Source of the DNA: Aaosphaeria pasadenensis | Taxonomy: Eukaryota; Ascomycota; Dothideomycetes; Pleosporales | Direction: 5' to 3' | DNA: 64,000 bases | Assembly: GCA_022813625.1 (NCBI GenBank) | Contig: JAKLMB010000010.1 | Span: 992,001-1,056,000, forward strand | Shown: piece by piece, positions 1-11,364 of the stretch | Layout: every line of letters starts with the position of its first letter | Position numbering within the stretch: the stretch's first letter is position 1 | Notes under the pieces: model-generated | What the model was told of the DNA's origin: nothing | What the model saw: the letters and a program-made list of their open reading frames with translations, nothing else | The model's database searches: none | Made by a program: the position numbers and the translations under genes

Positions 1-941
1 TCCTCACACAATACGCTTTTCCCGCGAAGCAGGCCGACCCCGATATCTATCATATCCGGCCTGTCGGCTGTAGAGTAACATACCAACGCCCCACACGTAC
101 CACAGAAGCTTCTTGTCACATCCTCACTAGTCTTGTAGGTCTTTGCGGTGCCAAACTCAAAACGCCATGGCGACCCATCTGGTAGCGAGATATGCGAAGT
201 ATCTGGAAATACCCACGATACGATCATAGAGGAAGATACCAGTCGACAGGAGTCGCACACGTCGTTTGAAGCGTACCACTTGTTCCTGTCTTTCGGTGTG
301 AGGGACGAAGGAAGGCTGTCAAATGCCTTGTCTCCTCCAGGCCTGGCAATGTAGAACTCGACTCCCCCACAATGGCACGAGGCTTTCAGCTTGTCTTCAG
401 CTACATTCGATTTTTCCTTCTTTTCCTCGTTTCCTACGTCATGATGAACACAGTCTCCATGCTTGTTCTCCTCAGTTCTAACTCTTGCATCCCTGCCAAC
501 CCACTTCTCAAGTTTCTTCCCATCATACTCAGAAATCCAATTCGCCAGGCCTCCATCCTCGGTAGCGCCGACAAAGATATGCCTCTTGAAATCCCATAGC
601 TCTTCTCCACTTCCCTCCGCACCACCGACGAGAGAGGTAGCAACACACCAACTTTCTACCCCCTTACTACTCACTGCACAGTCTACAAGATGCGCTCCAC
701 ATGTCTTGCAGAACCATCTCGTGACCTTCTCACTTGATTTGTAGGTTGTGAAGGTGTCAGGATTGGTGATAGTAGGGGGATCTGGTATGCTCGTGTGGAT
801 GCTCGCTAATGTGCCATGGGTATATCGGCAGATGCTGCAATTGCAAAAATGTGTGACGAGAGGGAACGAGGACGTAGGAACAGCGAACGAAAGGGTTGAG
901 GACGTGCAATGGCATGTTGCTGTTAGAGTTTTGGTAGCCAT
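1..941 (-). CDS. Tandem GFA (CENP-V type) domain protein, 3' part missing
   Basis: An uninterrupted minus-strand frame runs from an ATG at 941 to the left edge, about 313 codons, without a stop. It holds two copies of the GFA/Mss4-like zinc fold. Copy 1 has CHC near residue 10, CNCSIC near 33 and FCKTCGAHL near 78. Copy 2 has CHCGG near 190, CDSC near 230 and FCGTCGALV near 280. These Cys sets bind zinc in glutathione-dependent formaldehyde-activating (GFA) family proteins. Most family members have one domain; two-domain forms are known in fungi. A charged linker rich in Lys and Glu separates the copies. The substrate cannot be told from sequence: few fungal GFA proteins truly act on S-hydroxymethylglutathione. 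The next gene to the right is also on the minus strand. The C-terminus lies outside the window. Confidence 0.85.
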   Translation of the reverse strand, partial: MATKTLTATCHCTSSTLSFAVPTSSFPLVTHFCNCSICRYTHGTLASIHTSIPDPPTITNPDTFTTYKSSEKVTRWFCKTCGAHLVDCAVSSKGVESWCVATSLVGGAEGSGEELWDFKRHIFVGATEDGGLANWISEYDGKKLEKWVGRDARVRTEENKHGDCVHHDVGNEEKKEKSNVAEDKLKASCHCGGVEFYIARPGGDKAFDSLPSSLTPKDRNKWYASNDVCDSCRLVSSSMIVSWVFPDTSHISLPDGSPWRFEFGTAKTYKTSEDVTRSFCGTCGALVCYSTADRPDMIDIGVGLLRGKSVLCE

Positions 942-1245
942 CTTTTTGGTTTCGCTGTGGGAGTCAAACGTAGTGCAAGAGAGGCAACGAGTCTCATCAA
1001 GATCATGCAATAGTTTAACCGCTGGGCACGAATTTGCGACTTGGTAAGAGCTGATATGGGTGACGCTGTAAACATGAGAGTCATAAACACCTACGTCATA
1101 GGTCAGGTGATGACCTCACGTGATTAACATATTGCTCCAGAGAAGTTGAAATCGCTGGAAGTAAGGTTGGATTTGGAAAGAGATGGCAACCAGATGATGG
1201 ATTATTGATTCGCACAACTCGGCTCATTTATGCGGTTCCATTTCA
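942..1245. other. Intergenic, promoter side of the GFA gene
   Basis: Upstream region of the GFA gene and 3' flank of the deaminase gene. No gene, RNA or repeat is visible. Confidence 0.5.
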
Positions 1246-2664
1246 TCAACTTTGCGAATGTACAAGCCTGCCATTGACAAATACTTTCAGCATGTTCCGA
1301 TCATCCCCCGTCATGATGAACTTGTCAAACAAAGTCCTGGGCGAATCGAAACCTTGAAATGGTGCATTTACACCCCCTAGGCCACTGTCCATATCAACCA
1401 ACACAGCATCAAACTGTTTCCCAATTTCGAAATTGCCAATGCTATCACCTAAGCCGACGACCTTCGCACCGCCCAGCGTAGCCATCCAAAATGCTTCATC
1501 AACAGACAGGCCTTTCATGGAAGAATCACCGTAATTTGCTTCCCGAGCGAAAGACGCAATAAGCGCATGTCTCATTGCATTCAGCATGGACGACGAATAG
1601 CCGCCGCCCGAGTCGGTTCCCAACCCCACTTTCATGCCTCTGTTGAGAAAGTCTCTCACGGGTGCAGCCATGAAGCCTCCTCCGACGGTCATGTTGGCTG
1701 TGGGACAGTGTGAGATACCGCAACCTAACTCCGCGAGGCGATGCGTTTCTTCTGACTTCATTATTGTACAATGTGCCAGGATCGAGCGATCGTTGAGGAG
1801 GCCGAAGGAAGAGTACAGAGATACCTCATCCTTGTGTGAAGGGAACAGGGATAAAGTGGCATCAATCTCTTGCTGGGCTTCGTTGAAGTGCGTTTGGATG
1901 GGAATAGTAGGCTCCTTGGCCGCAAGGGCACCTAGTTGCGTCAGCAGATCGGGCGTGCATGAGATAGCGAATCGAGGCGTGAGGACTGGGCGAACGAACG
2001 ATGCGTCTGGATCGATGGTGCGGATGTGGTTGATACATTCGTGGGTCACTTTCATTGATTCTTCCGCAGACGCGTCGATATAGTTGTCCGGAGATCCGCG
2101 GTTCATGTTGCATTTGCCCACTAGTGCGCGCTGCCCCATGCTGAGGCATGTGTCTGCTAGAATCCGCGTGGCTGGGCCATGTAAAGAGGAGTAATAACTG
2201 GCAGTAGTGACACCTTGTCGAAGCATGCCCTTTACTAGTAGCTTGTGGGAGAGTCGAGCATGTTCCTCGTCGGCGTATCGGGCTTCTGCTGGGAATGTGA
2301 CATCGCGAAGCCAGTCCAGAATGTGCATGCCTTGACCGAGGCCTCGGGTGAGCCATTGTGGTGCGTGGTTGTGGGTATCAATGAAGCCAGGTATAATGAA
2401 TTGAGCGGCGGAGAGGTGATTGATTGTTATATTGGAGTGATGAAGCGACGCAAGTGTGGATGATAGCCGGTCTGATTGGAGGCCTGGTATCAGGTGGTCG
2501 ATATTTCCCGTGATGTGCGAAATTATCAAGAGAGTGTTGTCGAGGATATGTAGATCGGCCGGTGAGGTTGAGTGGATGACAGTGCCGTAATAGGCGGTAA
2601 TCTCTGGTTCTGTGGTCATGGTAATGTTAAACTCATCAACATTCCTTCTAAGCGAAGCTGTCAC
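1246..2664 (-). CDS. Guanine deaminase
   Basis: A single-exon 472-residue amidohydrolase. It is the purine-salvage enzyme that hydrolyses guanine to xanthine and ammonia in the cytosol. The N-terminal metal motif PGFIDTHNHAPQW (about residue 97) is the guanine-deaminase version of the amidohydrolase HxH motif. Further zinc ligands are seen in HFNEAQ (near 260), AHCTIM (near 300) and GLGTDSGGG (near 368). The SSLHGPAT block near 175 is also family-typical. Length matches fungal and animal guanine deaminases (about 450-480). The first ATG (2664) gives a 15-residue lead; a second in-frame ATG at 2619 directly precedes TTEPEITAYYG and may be the true start. No introns. Family assignment is firm; enzymatic activity is inferred. 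Confidence 0.9.
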   Translation of the reverse strand: MTASLRRNVDEFNITMTTEPEITAYYGTVIHSTSPADLHILDNTLLIISHITGNIDHLIPGLQSDRLSSTLASLHHSNITINHLSAAQFIIPGFIDTHNHAPQWLTRGLGQGMHILDWLRDVTFPAEARYADEEHARLSHKLLVKGMLRQGVTTASYYSSLHGPATRILADTCLSMGQRALVGKCNMNRGSPDNYIDASAEESMKVTHECINHIRTIDPDASFVRPVLTPRFAISCTPDLLTQLGALAAKEPTIPIQTHFNEAQQEIDATLSLFPSHKDEVSLYSSFGLLNDRSILAHCTIMKSEETHRLAELGCGISHCPTANMTVGGGFMAAPVRDFLNRGMKVGLGTDSGGGYSSSMLNAMRHALIASFAREANYGDSSMKGLSVDEAFWMATLGGAKVVGLGDSIGNFEIGKQFDAVLVDMDSGLGGVNAPFQGFDSPRTLFDKFIMTGDDRNMLKVFVNGRLVHSQS

Positions 2665-3196
2665 TCCAAGATAGTCCCCGAAAGTATAACAATTGTGAGT
2701 TTTGGGATTTCAGGCCAAAGTTGACATGAGTTGATGAAGACACGATCAGCATGGATCCAATGGCCAACGGTTATGTAATGCTTCTACACGACTGTAGTCT
2801 GGCGAATCACAGGCCGTCTTCAATGATCTCTTATCTTTCAACCACAGGCCAAGAACATAAGTTGAAAATAGTGAAGTCGTGCTCAATTTTTTACTTGATG
2901 GACATAAAACACAGATAGGATCAGAGCCAGGCATCGCTATTATTTGTTTTGGTTTCAATGACGTCCATTGCGTAGAATTTTGAATATACATTTACATTGA
3001 CCTCGTCCACAAGGTCCGCATCACAGCCACATATCAGTTCCACTATAGCATTCGATTATCCACGGTGGGTTATACTACCCAGCGCACATGAGCCATTCTA
3101 CTCTTCATCGAATTGGATGTGACGGCCCTTTTCAATGGTCGATGACCCTTGCGTAATATCCCTTTGAAGCCCCCCTCCCTCTTATTGAGTCAATCG
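2665..3196. other. Intergenic
   Basis: Lies between two minus-strand genes. An 81-codon frame at 2746-2991 has no recognisable features. I see no RNA or repeat. Confidence 0.5.
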
Positions 3197-4279
3197 CTAA
3201 TACCACAGATCGTAATCGAATTCAAAGTTATAGCCAAGTGACTTCAGTTTGTTGAGTAATGGATCGAAATATTCGTCTGGATACCACGGACTTGTGGAGG
3301 AGCACCAACGGGGAAACTTCCCTTGTGGATACGAAAATCTGTCATCAGGCAGATACAATCTAAGCTTTGCCTTGGAATCGAACAGGAGAATTGTTTCCAG
3401 TGCTTCGGTTACTACCGCACGTTCCACATTCAGCTTGTCGTCCCTCCATTTTGCAAGCGTCGCATCCGTCCACTGCTGGGTATAACAGGGTGGACAGGGT
3501 GGGGTCGGCAAAATGATTGTCACCTTCCGAGCCAACGACGCCGGATTCAGTCCTGGTGCAAATACATCAGAGGAAAGAAACTTCCCCACCAGGGTCTGAG
3601 ATGCGAATTTTAAGGAGTGGAAAAGATCCACAGTGAAGTATCTGTCCACGACCTCCTGTCCCATGTACTCTGCGTTCCGATAGTGAGGGAGTTGTTCTAT
3701 CGAACAACCAGGCATGAGTTGTAAACCATGCGGATTATCGAAGTCGACTAGGTACGTGATCTTTCCCACTTTAGAGTCGATGGTAACGGAGTTTTCCTCG
3801 ATTTGGAGCTCCGCGGGGCCTCTCACATAATCATATATCTGTACTTGGAGTTCCGTTGGGAGTTTCCGTTGGATCGTATCGCAGAGCTGGCGACAAAATA
3901 CTTGACCGTAGGTGTTCACAGCGCCCCGGGCGGCCTCCGATGCAGCCAAAGTCTGGTCGTGGGTGCGGTAGTAGATACTATCTAGCTGCTTCATGGCCCA
4001 TCCACTTTGGCGCGCCAAATCTGAGTCCAATCCACCTTGGGTGTATTTCAGTTCCTGCATGGTTTTGGTATGATCCTTTTTGGCTCTCTGCCACGTATAA
4101 TCAATGTCTTCCCATGCGAACTTCAATCTCTTCTCGTCTCGCAACAAGCTGTGAAGTTGAGTTAATGGCAGAGGGAGGGGGAGGTAAAAGTATTACCTTT
4201 TCATTCGCATGTATAGCTGATTGATATGAGGTTGCTGGCCACTAACTGACTCCATCTCGACCTGTTCGGCCTGAGCCAT
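3197..4279 (-). CDS. Hypothetical fungal protein with an F-box-like LPxEL motif
   Basis: Predicted CDS complement(3197..4148, 4197..4279), 344 residues. The 48-base intron has GTAATA and TTCACAG ends and joins RMK to SLLRDEKR in frame. The start at 4279 (MAQAEQVEMES) is the first ATG that splices well. The N-terminal 100 residues are charged and probably helical. Residues near 135-150 read CDTIQRKLPTELQVQIYDYV, which resembles the short F-box-like helix (LPxELxxxIYxxV) common in lineage-expanded fungal proteins. The rest is a mixed fold with no motif I recognise and no membrane segment. The gene at 20930-22250 has a matching layout and motif and is probably a distant paralogue. The function is unknown. 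Confidence 0.75.
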
Positions 4280-5685
4280 GCTGACGAATACACAACGACG
4301 TTGTAGTGTAGACGAAGAAGTTTGTTCAGACCAGAGAGAGTGGGTGTGGGAGGATGATATTGGAGTGAAGGCGAGTTGGAATCCGAGGGCCACTGCGCCC
4401 TGTTTGTTGTTTGACAAAATCAAGTCTTGGCATAAATATCACTTGCTTCGCAAGACAACCACCCGAGTCTTTCCAAACGTGAAGTAAAGGACGAGAGCTG
4501 GTAGGAGCACCGAGATGTTGAAAGCTGATAGAGGCTGAGTGTTGGCTGTCAAATGAATAAAACACGCCTGGTCGACCTTAGTTTGACATGCAGATATCTA
4601 TTCGACTATTTACAAGTATATTTTGAGGCTTCGTGTTTATCATGACGCTTGTTGTCAACGATCTCTCTCTAAGGAAGAGCTCCTCGCTTGATCTAAGCGT
4701 CTGTCTACAGTGGTTGATCATAGCACTAGATGAGGCTTTGGGCCTTATCTTACTAGAATGAGAATTGAATGGGTAATCCTATTTGGTCCACATACAACTT
4801 GGACTCGGGGAGCGCTATAAGTGTCCGACTCTAAAGTCATTCAATATGACGGGGGAAGTATGGACACAACCGTTCTCTCGACATGAGCAAGTAAAATTTC
4901 ATCATGATTGGGGATAAGGAAGACACAGAATTGAACAGTTTGGTTGATTGTATAGAATTGTACTTGGGACGTATTTGGCCGTTATCATACCTCTAGATGA
5001 ATGGCGATGTTGGACGTGGTATTAGACACAAGAACATCCATTAGCCGATAATGCTTGCTAATACCTCCATGTTTCCAGCATGGGGTTACAGTGCAAGGGG
5101 ATAGATGATCTACTGTATATGTATGGCTAAAAGACTCTTCTCATTGCAATTAAAATGTAACAGCATTTAAACGGAAAAGAATGCAAATCTGCTCCGTTAT
5201 TTCGAAGGATCGGGTGGAATAGTAGGGTACCCTCCAGAGGTTTTCACGCCGGTATCCCACGTGGGTGGGAGATGGCATATTGGAGACGGAGAGGGATGAT
5301 CGATGTACATCGACGTGGAGTCACTTCAATGGACGGAGAAGATTGATGGCAATAATCGTATGAGAGGAGAGGAGATGACGACGCGGGATCCAATGCGACA
5401 ATGCAATGCGTTGGCGATGGCGCTGCGGGATGAAATGCTTTCGTAGCATGAACCCCTGTCATCATGGGCATTCCCCCGCATTGAATGGGTGTTGCAGGTC
5501 AAGGCAAAGCTTACGAGCATGCTATATCATAACATGATACTCCATATATCATACGAATAAGACATTTCCTCCTCGTTCATCATATTCCCACCGCTTCTTC
5601 TCCTGATTTAAGATTATTCATAGGAGAAGGGTACATAGTTACTAGTCGCGTTCTCCTAGCTGCATACTGTATACCAAAAAAAGCC
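4280..5685. other. 1.4-kb intergenic region
   Basis: Shared 5' region between the minus-strand hypothetical and the plus-strand coiled-coil gene. Short frames at 4193-4565 and 5244-5520 lack start context and features. Nothing else is seen. Confidence 0.5.
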
Positions 5686-8600
5686 ATGGCGGACCCTGCA
5701 CCCGCGTCTAGCGAAGCTCTTCCGCCGCCGCCAGAATCCACCACCTCTCCCTCCTCTTCTCTTACAAACACTCCTATACGGGAGAAAACACCATCCACCT
5801 CGTCCACGACGACTCCCACCCGCCGAAAGATGTCTTCATCGACGTCTAAGGACCCTATACCCCCTCGTCGGCCCGCCGCCACCTCTGGAACCGCCAGCTC
5901 GGCTGCACGTCGCCCAGCGGTCGGGTCAACATCAACGGCCACAAGCAGAGCTTCAACAACCGCGTCGAAACCCCTCGGCAGCTCTACAATTAGGTCAGGC
6001 ACTACAGGATCAAGTTTAAACAAGCCTCCAACGCGTCCTGCTCCCGGTACAACTGCAAGAAGGACCGGCCTGACCTCGAAACCTGCCACGTCAGATGCTG
6101 AGCCAGATCTTTCTTCCATCACTTCAGGGGACGAGAAAAGGAAGACACCAGCGACCACAGCCGCTCGGAGGACTACTCTCACACCTGCCGCCTCAACCAC
6201 AAGGGCATCGCCAGGCAAGACCACAAGCACATTGGGAAGATCCACTGTCTCTTCAACAGCATCTTCATCAACCGCGAAACGGCCCCTGACTACCCGCCCA
6301 TCTGCCGAACCATCGACCGCTCGAGCTTCCACACGCACTTCCCTCGCAGGGTCTACAAGACTGTCCACCGCGACTGCGCGCCCGAGCGCTACGGCAAGAT
6401 CTACGCCAGCAACTGCCACCAAGACTCCCCTGTCACACGCAAAGAAGCCTTCGGTTTCTGCACCCACTCCGGCTGCTGCCCCTGAGCCTACCGCTACCAT
6501 CCCCGAAGAGGAGTGAGTCAATTACTCAATTACTATGCAAGTATTTGCACACTGACATTCGGATTTCCAGCACAAGTAGTATCGACGTTCCACCCAAGAC
6601 ACCCCTGAAAGACAAGGCAGCTTCCGATGCAGAAGTCGAGATCCGCAAAGCCGGCACATCACCTGTCAAGGCCGCATTAGCGAAGCTCAATGGAACGGGA
6701 GACGTCCCACGGCCGGATACCGCCCCCAGCGGGCCTGTCACTGATGGGGACTGGGATACTAGGCGGCGCAGCGCACAGATCATGCAGGACTTCTTCAGGG
6801 AGACAAACCTTCGTGAGAAGCTGCAAGAGCAATGCGACGATCTGAACCAGGAAGTTGACAAGTTGCAGGCAGAACGTACCAAGTTGAAGAAGCAATTGGC
6901 GGATGCGGAAGCTGCCATAGCTGACAAGGATGAGATCATCGCGAATGCAACCAAATCGACCGAATCTACCGATTCTCAGCACACGACGCTAGTCGATGAG
7001 ATGGAGAAGAAGTTTGCTTCCGAGACGAAGGAACTCGTGCAGCAGAAAGCGAAGCTGGAAGAAGAAACTGCCGCAGCACAAGCCAAGGAAGCAGAAGAGG
7101 CACAACGGGCACACGAGCTTCAGCAGATTTTAATCCAGTTGAATACAGATCTGGAAGAGCAGGGTAAACAATGGGATGCCGAGAAGAAGAAGCTAAAGGA
7201 ACAAGAGGCGCAGATAGCTACTCTTAATGAGGAAATCGCCGCTTTGAAGCACGAAAAGACAGAATCTTCGGGCTTCATCGACGCCTTGCAGGCGAAGTAT
7301 GCAGACGAGTTGCACATGCTAGACATGAAGAACGACGCCCTATCTAAGATGATCGAGACCTTGGAGACGGATGCTGCCTCCTCCAGCCAGCAGAATTTGG
7401 ATGCCTTGACCGAGGCGAAACGTGAGCTGGAGGCGAAGTCTGCCGAGTCGTCCAAACTTGCCGATGAACTCCAGGCCCAGATTGAGTCTTTGCAACAGCA
7501 ACATTCCGATGACCTGCGCCTTAAGGACGAGACCATTCAAACGAAGGAGCAAGCGGAGCAAGAACTCAAGAGCCAGGTGGAGGAATTCAAGGAACGCATT
7601 GTGCAGGCAGCTGCCGATTTGGACAGCGAGCGTGCCAAGCATGCTGAAACGCTACAGGAGAAGCTTGCCGAAATCCAACAAAGCAAAGATAGCGACTTGC
7701 AGGCCAAGGAAGCTGAAGTGGCCGAGCACTTCAATACCATCAGTGGTCTACAAGAGCAGATCAGGACGTTCGAGCAGGGGCAGACCGATGGCGCAAAGGT
7801 TGCTGAGGAACTCAACAAACAACTCGAGGACCTCAAAACCTCGCATGCAGAGGCTTTGGCTTTGAAGGACGAGCAAATCGAAGAGCTTTCGGCGCAATTC
7901 GATGCTGTGAACGACCAGCTCGAGTCAGACGCGAAGCAACTGGAAGACCTCAAGGAGGACAACGAGCATCTCGGCAGTACACTCAAGACTTTGGAACGTG
8001 CCTCTCGCCAAGAAGAGGAGCAACATGCTACTAGTCTGGCTAAGCTCAACGAACAACTTGCTGCGGCGAATGAGCAGGCGAACGCTCTGAAGTCTGAGCT
8101 CGAATCCCTGACTGAAAGTCACAGCCAGGCTCTGCAAACGTTAACTGAGAAGTACGATACCGAACTAACGTCGGTTCAAGCCAACTTCGAAGGTGGCGCA
8201 AAGCAGGATATAGAGAAGTTACAAAAGGAATACGAAGCCCTTCTAGAGGAGAAGACTGCAGGCATTGAGTCTCACGCTCGAGCTTTGGCTGATAAGTCGA
8301 AGGCATTGGAAGAAGTCACCGAGGAACTCGCCGCAATTAAGGAAAGTTCTGGTAGTGTGTCTTCTGAGCTGACCGTTACACTTGACAAGCTGGCTCGCCT
8401 TGAGCAAGACAAGCTCGTTGCGGACAAGGAGCATGCAGAAATTCTTATTGAGAAGACAGCCGCGCTTGAGGAGATCACCCAAGAATTGAGTGCTATCAAG
8501 GACAGCTCCAATACAACGTCGTCAAGCTTAGAAGATACACTGGGTCGCCTCAAGCAGGTGGAAGAGGAGCTACTGAGCACCAAGGAAGAACACACTCAAA

Positions 8601-10472
8601 CCTTGAACGAAAAGGTCAAAGCTCTGGAGGATCTTAATCTTGAGTTCAAGTCATTCCAGGAGAACTCAGGCTCTGCGTCTTCGGATCTGAAGGACGCCCT
8701 CGCGAAGCTCAAACAAGTTGAGGAGGATAAAGCCGCTGCTCAAGAAGCCCACTCGCTGTCGCAGAGCGTTCTCGTTGAGCTGCAGGAACGACATGATAGC
8801 CTCATCAAGGAGAAGAGTGCAGCAACCGAAGCTCACGAGACGTCTACAAAGCTCATTACCGATCTGCAAGCCCGCCATGACTCCCTTCTCGAAGAGAAGA
8901 CGGCCGCAGAGGATGCACACGCGCAAGCTCTTGAAGCTCTAAAGAAAGACATGGGTTCGGCCTCGCGACAGCTTGTAGAGGATCTGCAACAGAAATACGA
9001 CGCCTTACGCGAAGAGAAGGCCAAGAGTGAAGATGCCATCAGCCAGGAGCTCGAAATCTTGAGAGACCAGCGTGATAGCTTGATCGGCCAACTCGCAGAT
9101 CTGGAGAAGATTCATGGAGACGTCAGTGCGGAAAAGCTCGCCGCTGCCGAAGCCCATGCCGAAGCCCAGAAGACCCTGCAAGCCGAGATTGAGCAGAAGT
9201 ATGCTATGCTGCTTGAAACCATCCAGAATGACACCAATGTGCTGGAGCGAGAGATGAAGGCAGCTGTAAGCGAAAAGAAGGCTGCGCTTGAAGAGTTGGC
9301 AGCACTACATAATGACCTCAAGTCTAGCAAACAATCAGGTGAGGCTGGTCTGGTAGAGCTGACGGCTAAGTATGAGCAACTTGTAGCGGAAAAGGCGACT
9401 GCAGAACGAGAACATGAAGCCGCCATTGCGCTTTTGAAGGACGATCTTCAAGAGCAGCATGAAAAGGCATTGTCAGCTCTCCAAGCTGAACATAACGCTA
9501 TCCAAGAAAAGCTCGCCAGGGCTGACCAGGAGCATAGCGACGCTATTGCTCTGCTCAGAGAGGAGTTCAAGGAGGGACAATCGAGCGACTTGCTTGTGCT
9601 TCAAAAGAGCCTGGGTGACTTGGAGAAACAGCACGCCGAACTTGCCGAGCAGAAGCTGGCCGTCGAGAGGGCTCATGAGGAGGCCATTACAGAACTCATG
9701 GAAGGCATGGAGGCCAGCCAGACTGATGCCGTCCAGCAGCTGCAGAAGAAGTTCGATGCTCTCTCGAAGCAGCTTGAGGAGGAAAAGGCAAGCCACGGTT
9801 CTGAACTAGAGGCTGTCACGGCAAGCGGTCTCGACTTCCAAAGTCGTTTCGAGGAACTCTCCTCTCAGGCTTCTCGTGACGTCGAGATGCACGCTCGTGA
9901 CGTGCAGCGCCTGCAAGAAGAGAACCGTCAGCTTGGAGCTAAGCATGCTGCTGCTGTTGCTGCTGCTGATGATGCCGAAGCTAGGATCGAAATCATGAAG
10001 ACAGATGTGGTGAAGAAGCACATTGCGGCCATCACTCCCCTTGAGAAGGAGAACAGGGCCTTGAAGGACAAGGTCGACCGACTGGAGAACATTCTCAAGG
10101 CTGGCGATCGAGTTGCACGCGCTGCTGCCACCATGGGTGAAAAGCGCGAAATCGGCATGATTGCCGAAGACGAGGAAGAGGAAGAAGATGAGACATCGAC
10201 CTCTGGCGCTCAATCCTCGTCTCGATCTCCCATCTCAAATGCCCCGCGCGAGGTCCTTGGTACTGTGAGTAACAATAGCCGATGTTTGGCGATTCCTTTA
10301 ATTGACTCAATCACTAACCAACCGCTAGCAGTTGGCGGCTATGCAAGAAACACTTTCGCAGCTGACCGATCTCAATAATGACTATCTCAGCGAGAGCTCT
10401 CGTACCGCCCAACAACTGAGCAACGAGGGATGGATTTCGGTGGACCATAAATCAGCAGATGCAGACATCTGA
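5686..10472 (+). CDS. Giant coiled-coil protein with basic Ser/Thr/Pro/Ala-rich head
   Basis: Predicted CDS join(5686..6512, 6571..10264, 10329..10472), 1,554 residues. Both introns begin GTGAGT. Residues 1 to about 330 are low-complexity Ser, Thr, Pro, Ala and Arg with almost no acidic residues, as in microtubule- or nucleic-acid-binding tails. Residues about 370-1490 are nearly continuous heptad coiled coil with repeated QLEDLK-, LEEKTAA- and AHAQ-like blocks. An acidic patch (EDEEEEEDE) precedes a short conserved-looking C-terminus (QETLSQLTDLNNDYL). Such proteins are often labelled M-protein-repeat-like by composition alone. A cytoskeletal, septal or organelle-tethering scaffold is an inference. 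The last acceptor is a TAGCAG tandem site, so isoforms with or without one Gln are possible. No signal peptide or membrane span. Confidence 0.88.
6513..6570 (+). other. Intron 1 of the coiled-coil gene
   Basis: A 58-base intron with a GTGAGT donor and a TTTCCAG acceptor. Removing it joins EPTATIPEE to DTSSIDVPP in frame. Unspliced reading stops at once after the first 276 codons. Confidence 0.85.
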
Positions 10473-11157
10473 TCGCGCCCACACATGTTGATCACGAAGA
10501 CCTTTGACGACCAAACATTGGAGCGAAAGGCCGGCCATAGAGGACCGGACGTCGGACCGGCTCGTGGTGTTTTCGATTTGCATCCTGAGCCTTTCACTTG
10601 TTCCTAATTTTTCTTCTTGACACGTTTTTCTTGGACATGATCAAAGGGTACCTGTTGTCTTCAGTTCTGGAGCACACGTACATAACCCCCATTTTAATAC
10701 CTCTTTTTGCTAGACCTTCTAGACAGGTCGACAGCACTATACCCCCTTTTTGGTTGTAACGTTTTTCTCCATCCACTGATACCCCCCGATCTATTCGCCT
10801 CTTCGAGTTTGGTATATACGAATTCAATACAAGAGACTTTTGCTGCCGGATGAGAACAAAGTAGCGTCCCTTTGAATTTGATGTGATGACTTCAAACAAT
10901 GTACAGCAAGGTGAATCCAATAAAAGCTTTAAATTGTATTACTCTTTATGTGAGACGTCAGCATACCGTCGTCATATATGCATATCTCAGCAGCGACAAC
11001 AGATACCTCCTCCTTTCGCAGCCAAATCATCAATTCATAAATAAAGAAAAGCCATACATCGGGTATACCACATCCCTTCTTCCCTCCCCTCCTACAAAAA
11101 AGGGAAACGAAGAGCCAGTAAAATACGCATCAAGCGTGCGGAACTTGAGATTGAGAA
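10473..11157. other. 3' flank of the coiled-coil gene
   Basis: Probable 3' UTR and terminator region, with convergent transcription from the small minus-strand gene. A T-rich run and several short minus-strand frames (10382-10920) show no coding character. Confidence 0.45.
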
Positions 11158-11364
11158 TTAAACAGTGTACATGACACCTGCGTCGTGACTGTGGGCATGG
11201 TCGACGGCGTTCATGAGGTGCTTCCAGGTCCGGCGGACGGGGCCCGGGCGCCTCTCTGTGGTTGTCGATGAGGAAGATGAGGAGGCGGTGGTAGTAGTTG
11301 AGGAGGATGGAGATGTGGAGGGGATTTCGGAGACGGAGACTTGGGGTCTTTTGTAGGGATCCAT
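11158..11364 (-). CDS. Small hypothetical protein, 68 residues
   Basis: A short frame starting MDPYKRPQVSVSEIP. It has a Ser/Thr-rich low-complexity middle (residues 18-36) and a distinct C-terminus, TWKHLMNAVDHAHSHDAGVMYTV. A low-complexity linker followed by a well-formed amphipathic, histidine-containing tail looks more like a real fungal micro-gene than a chance frame. No signal peptide or membrane segment is visible. I do not recognise the family. It could be a spurious frame; comparison with related genomes would decide. Confidence 0.45.
   Translation of the reverse strand: MDPYKRPQVSVSEIPSTSPSSSTTTTASSSSSSTTTERRPGPVRRTWKHLMNAVDHAHSHDAGVMYTV

Noticed and set aside
1634..2356. Long frames of 149 and 164 codons on both strands
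   Set aside because: Both overlap the guanine deaminase gene, whose catalytic motifs are intact in its own frame.
5580..6521. 313-codon minus-strand frame rich in Val, Ala and Asp
   Set aside because: Antisense shadow of the Ser/Thr/Pro-rich first exon of the coiled-coil gene; its composition follows from the sense strand.
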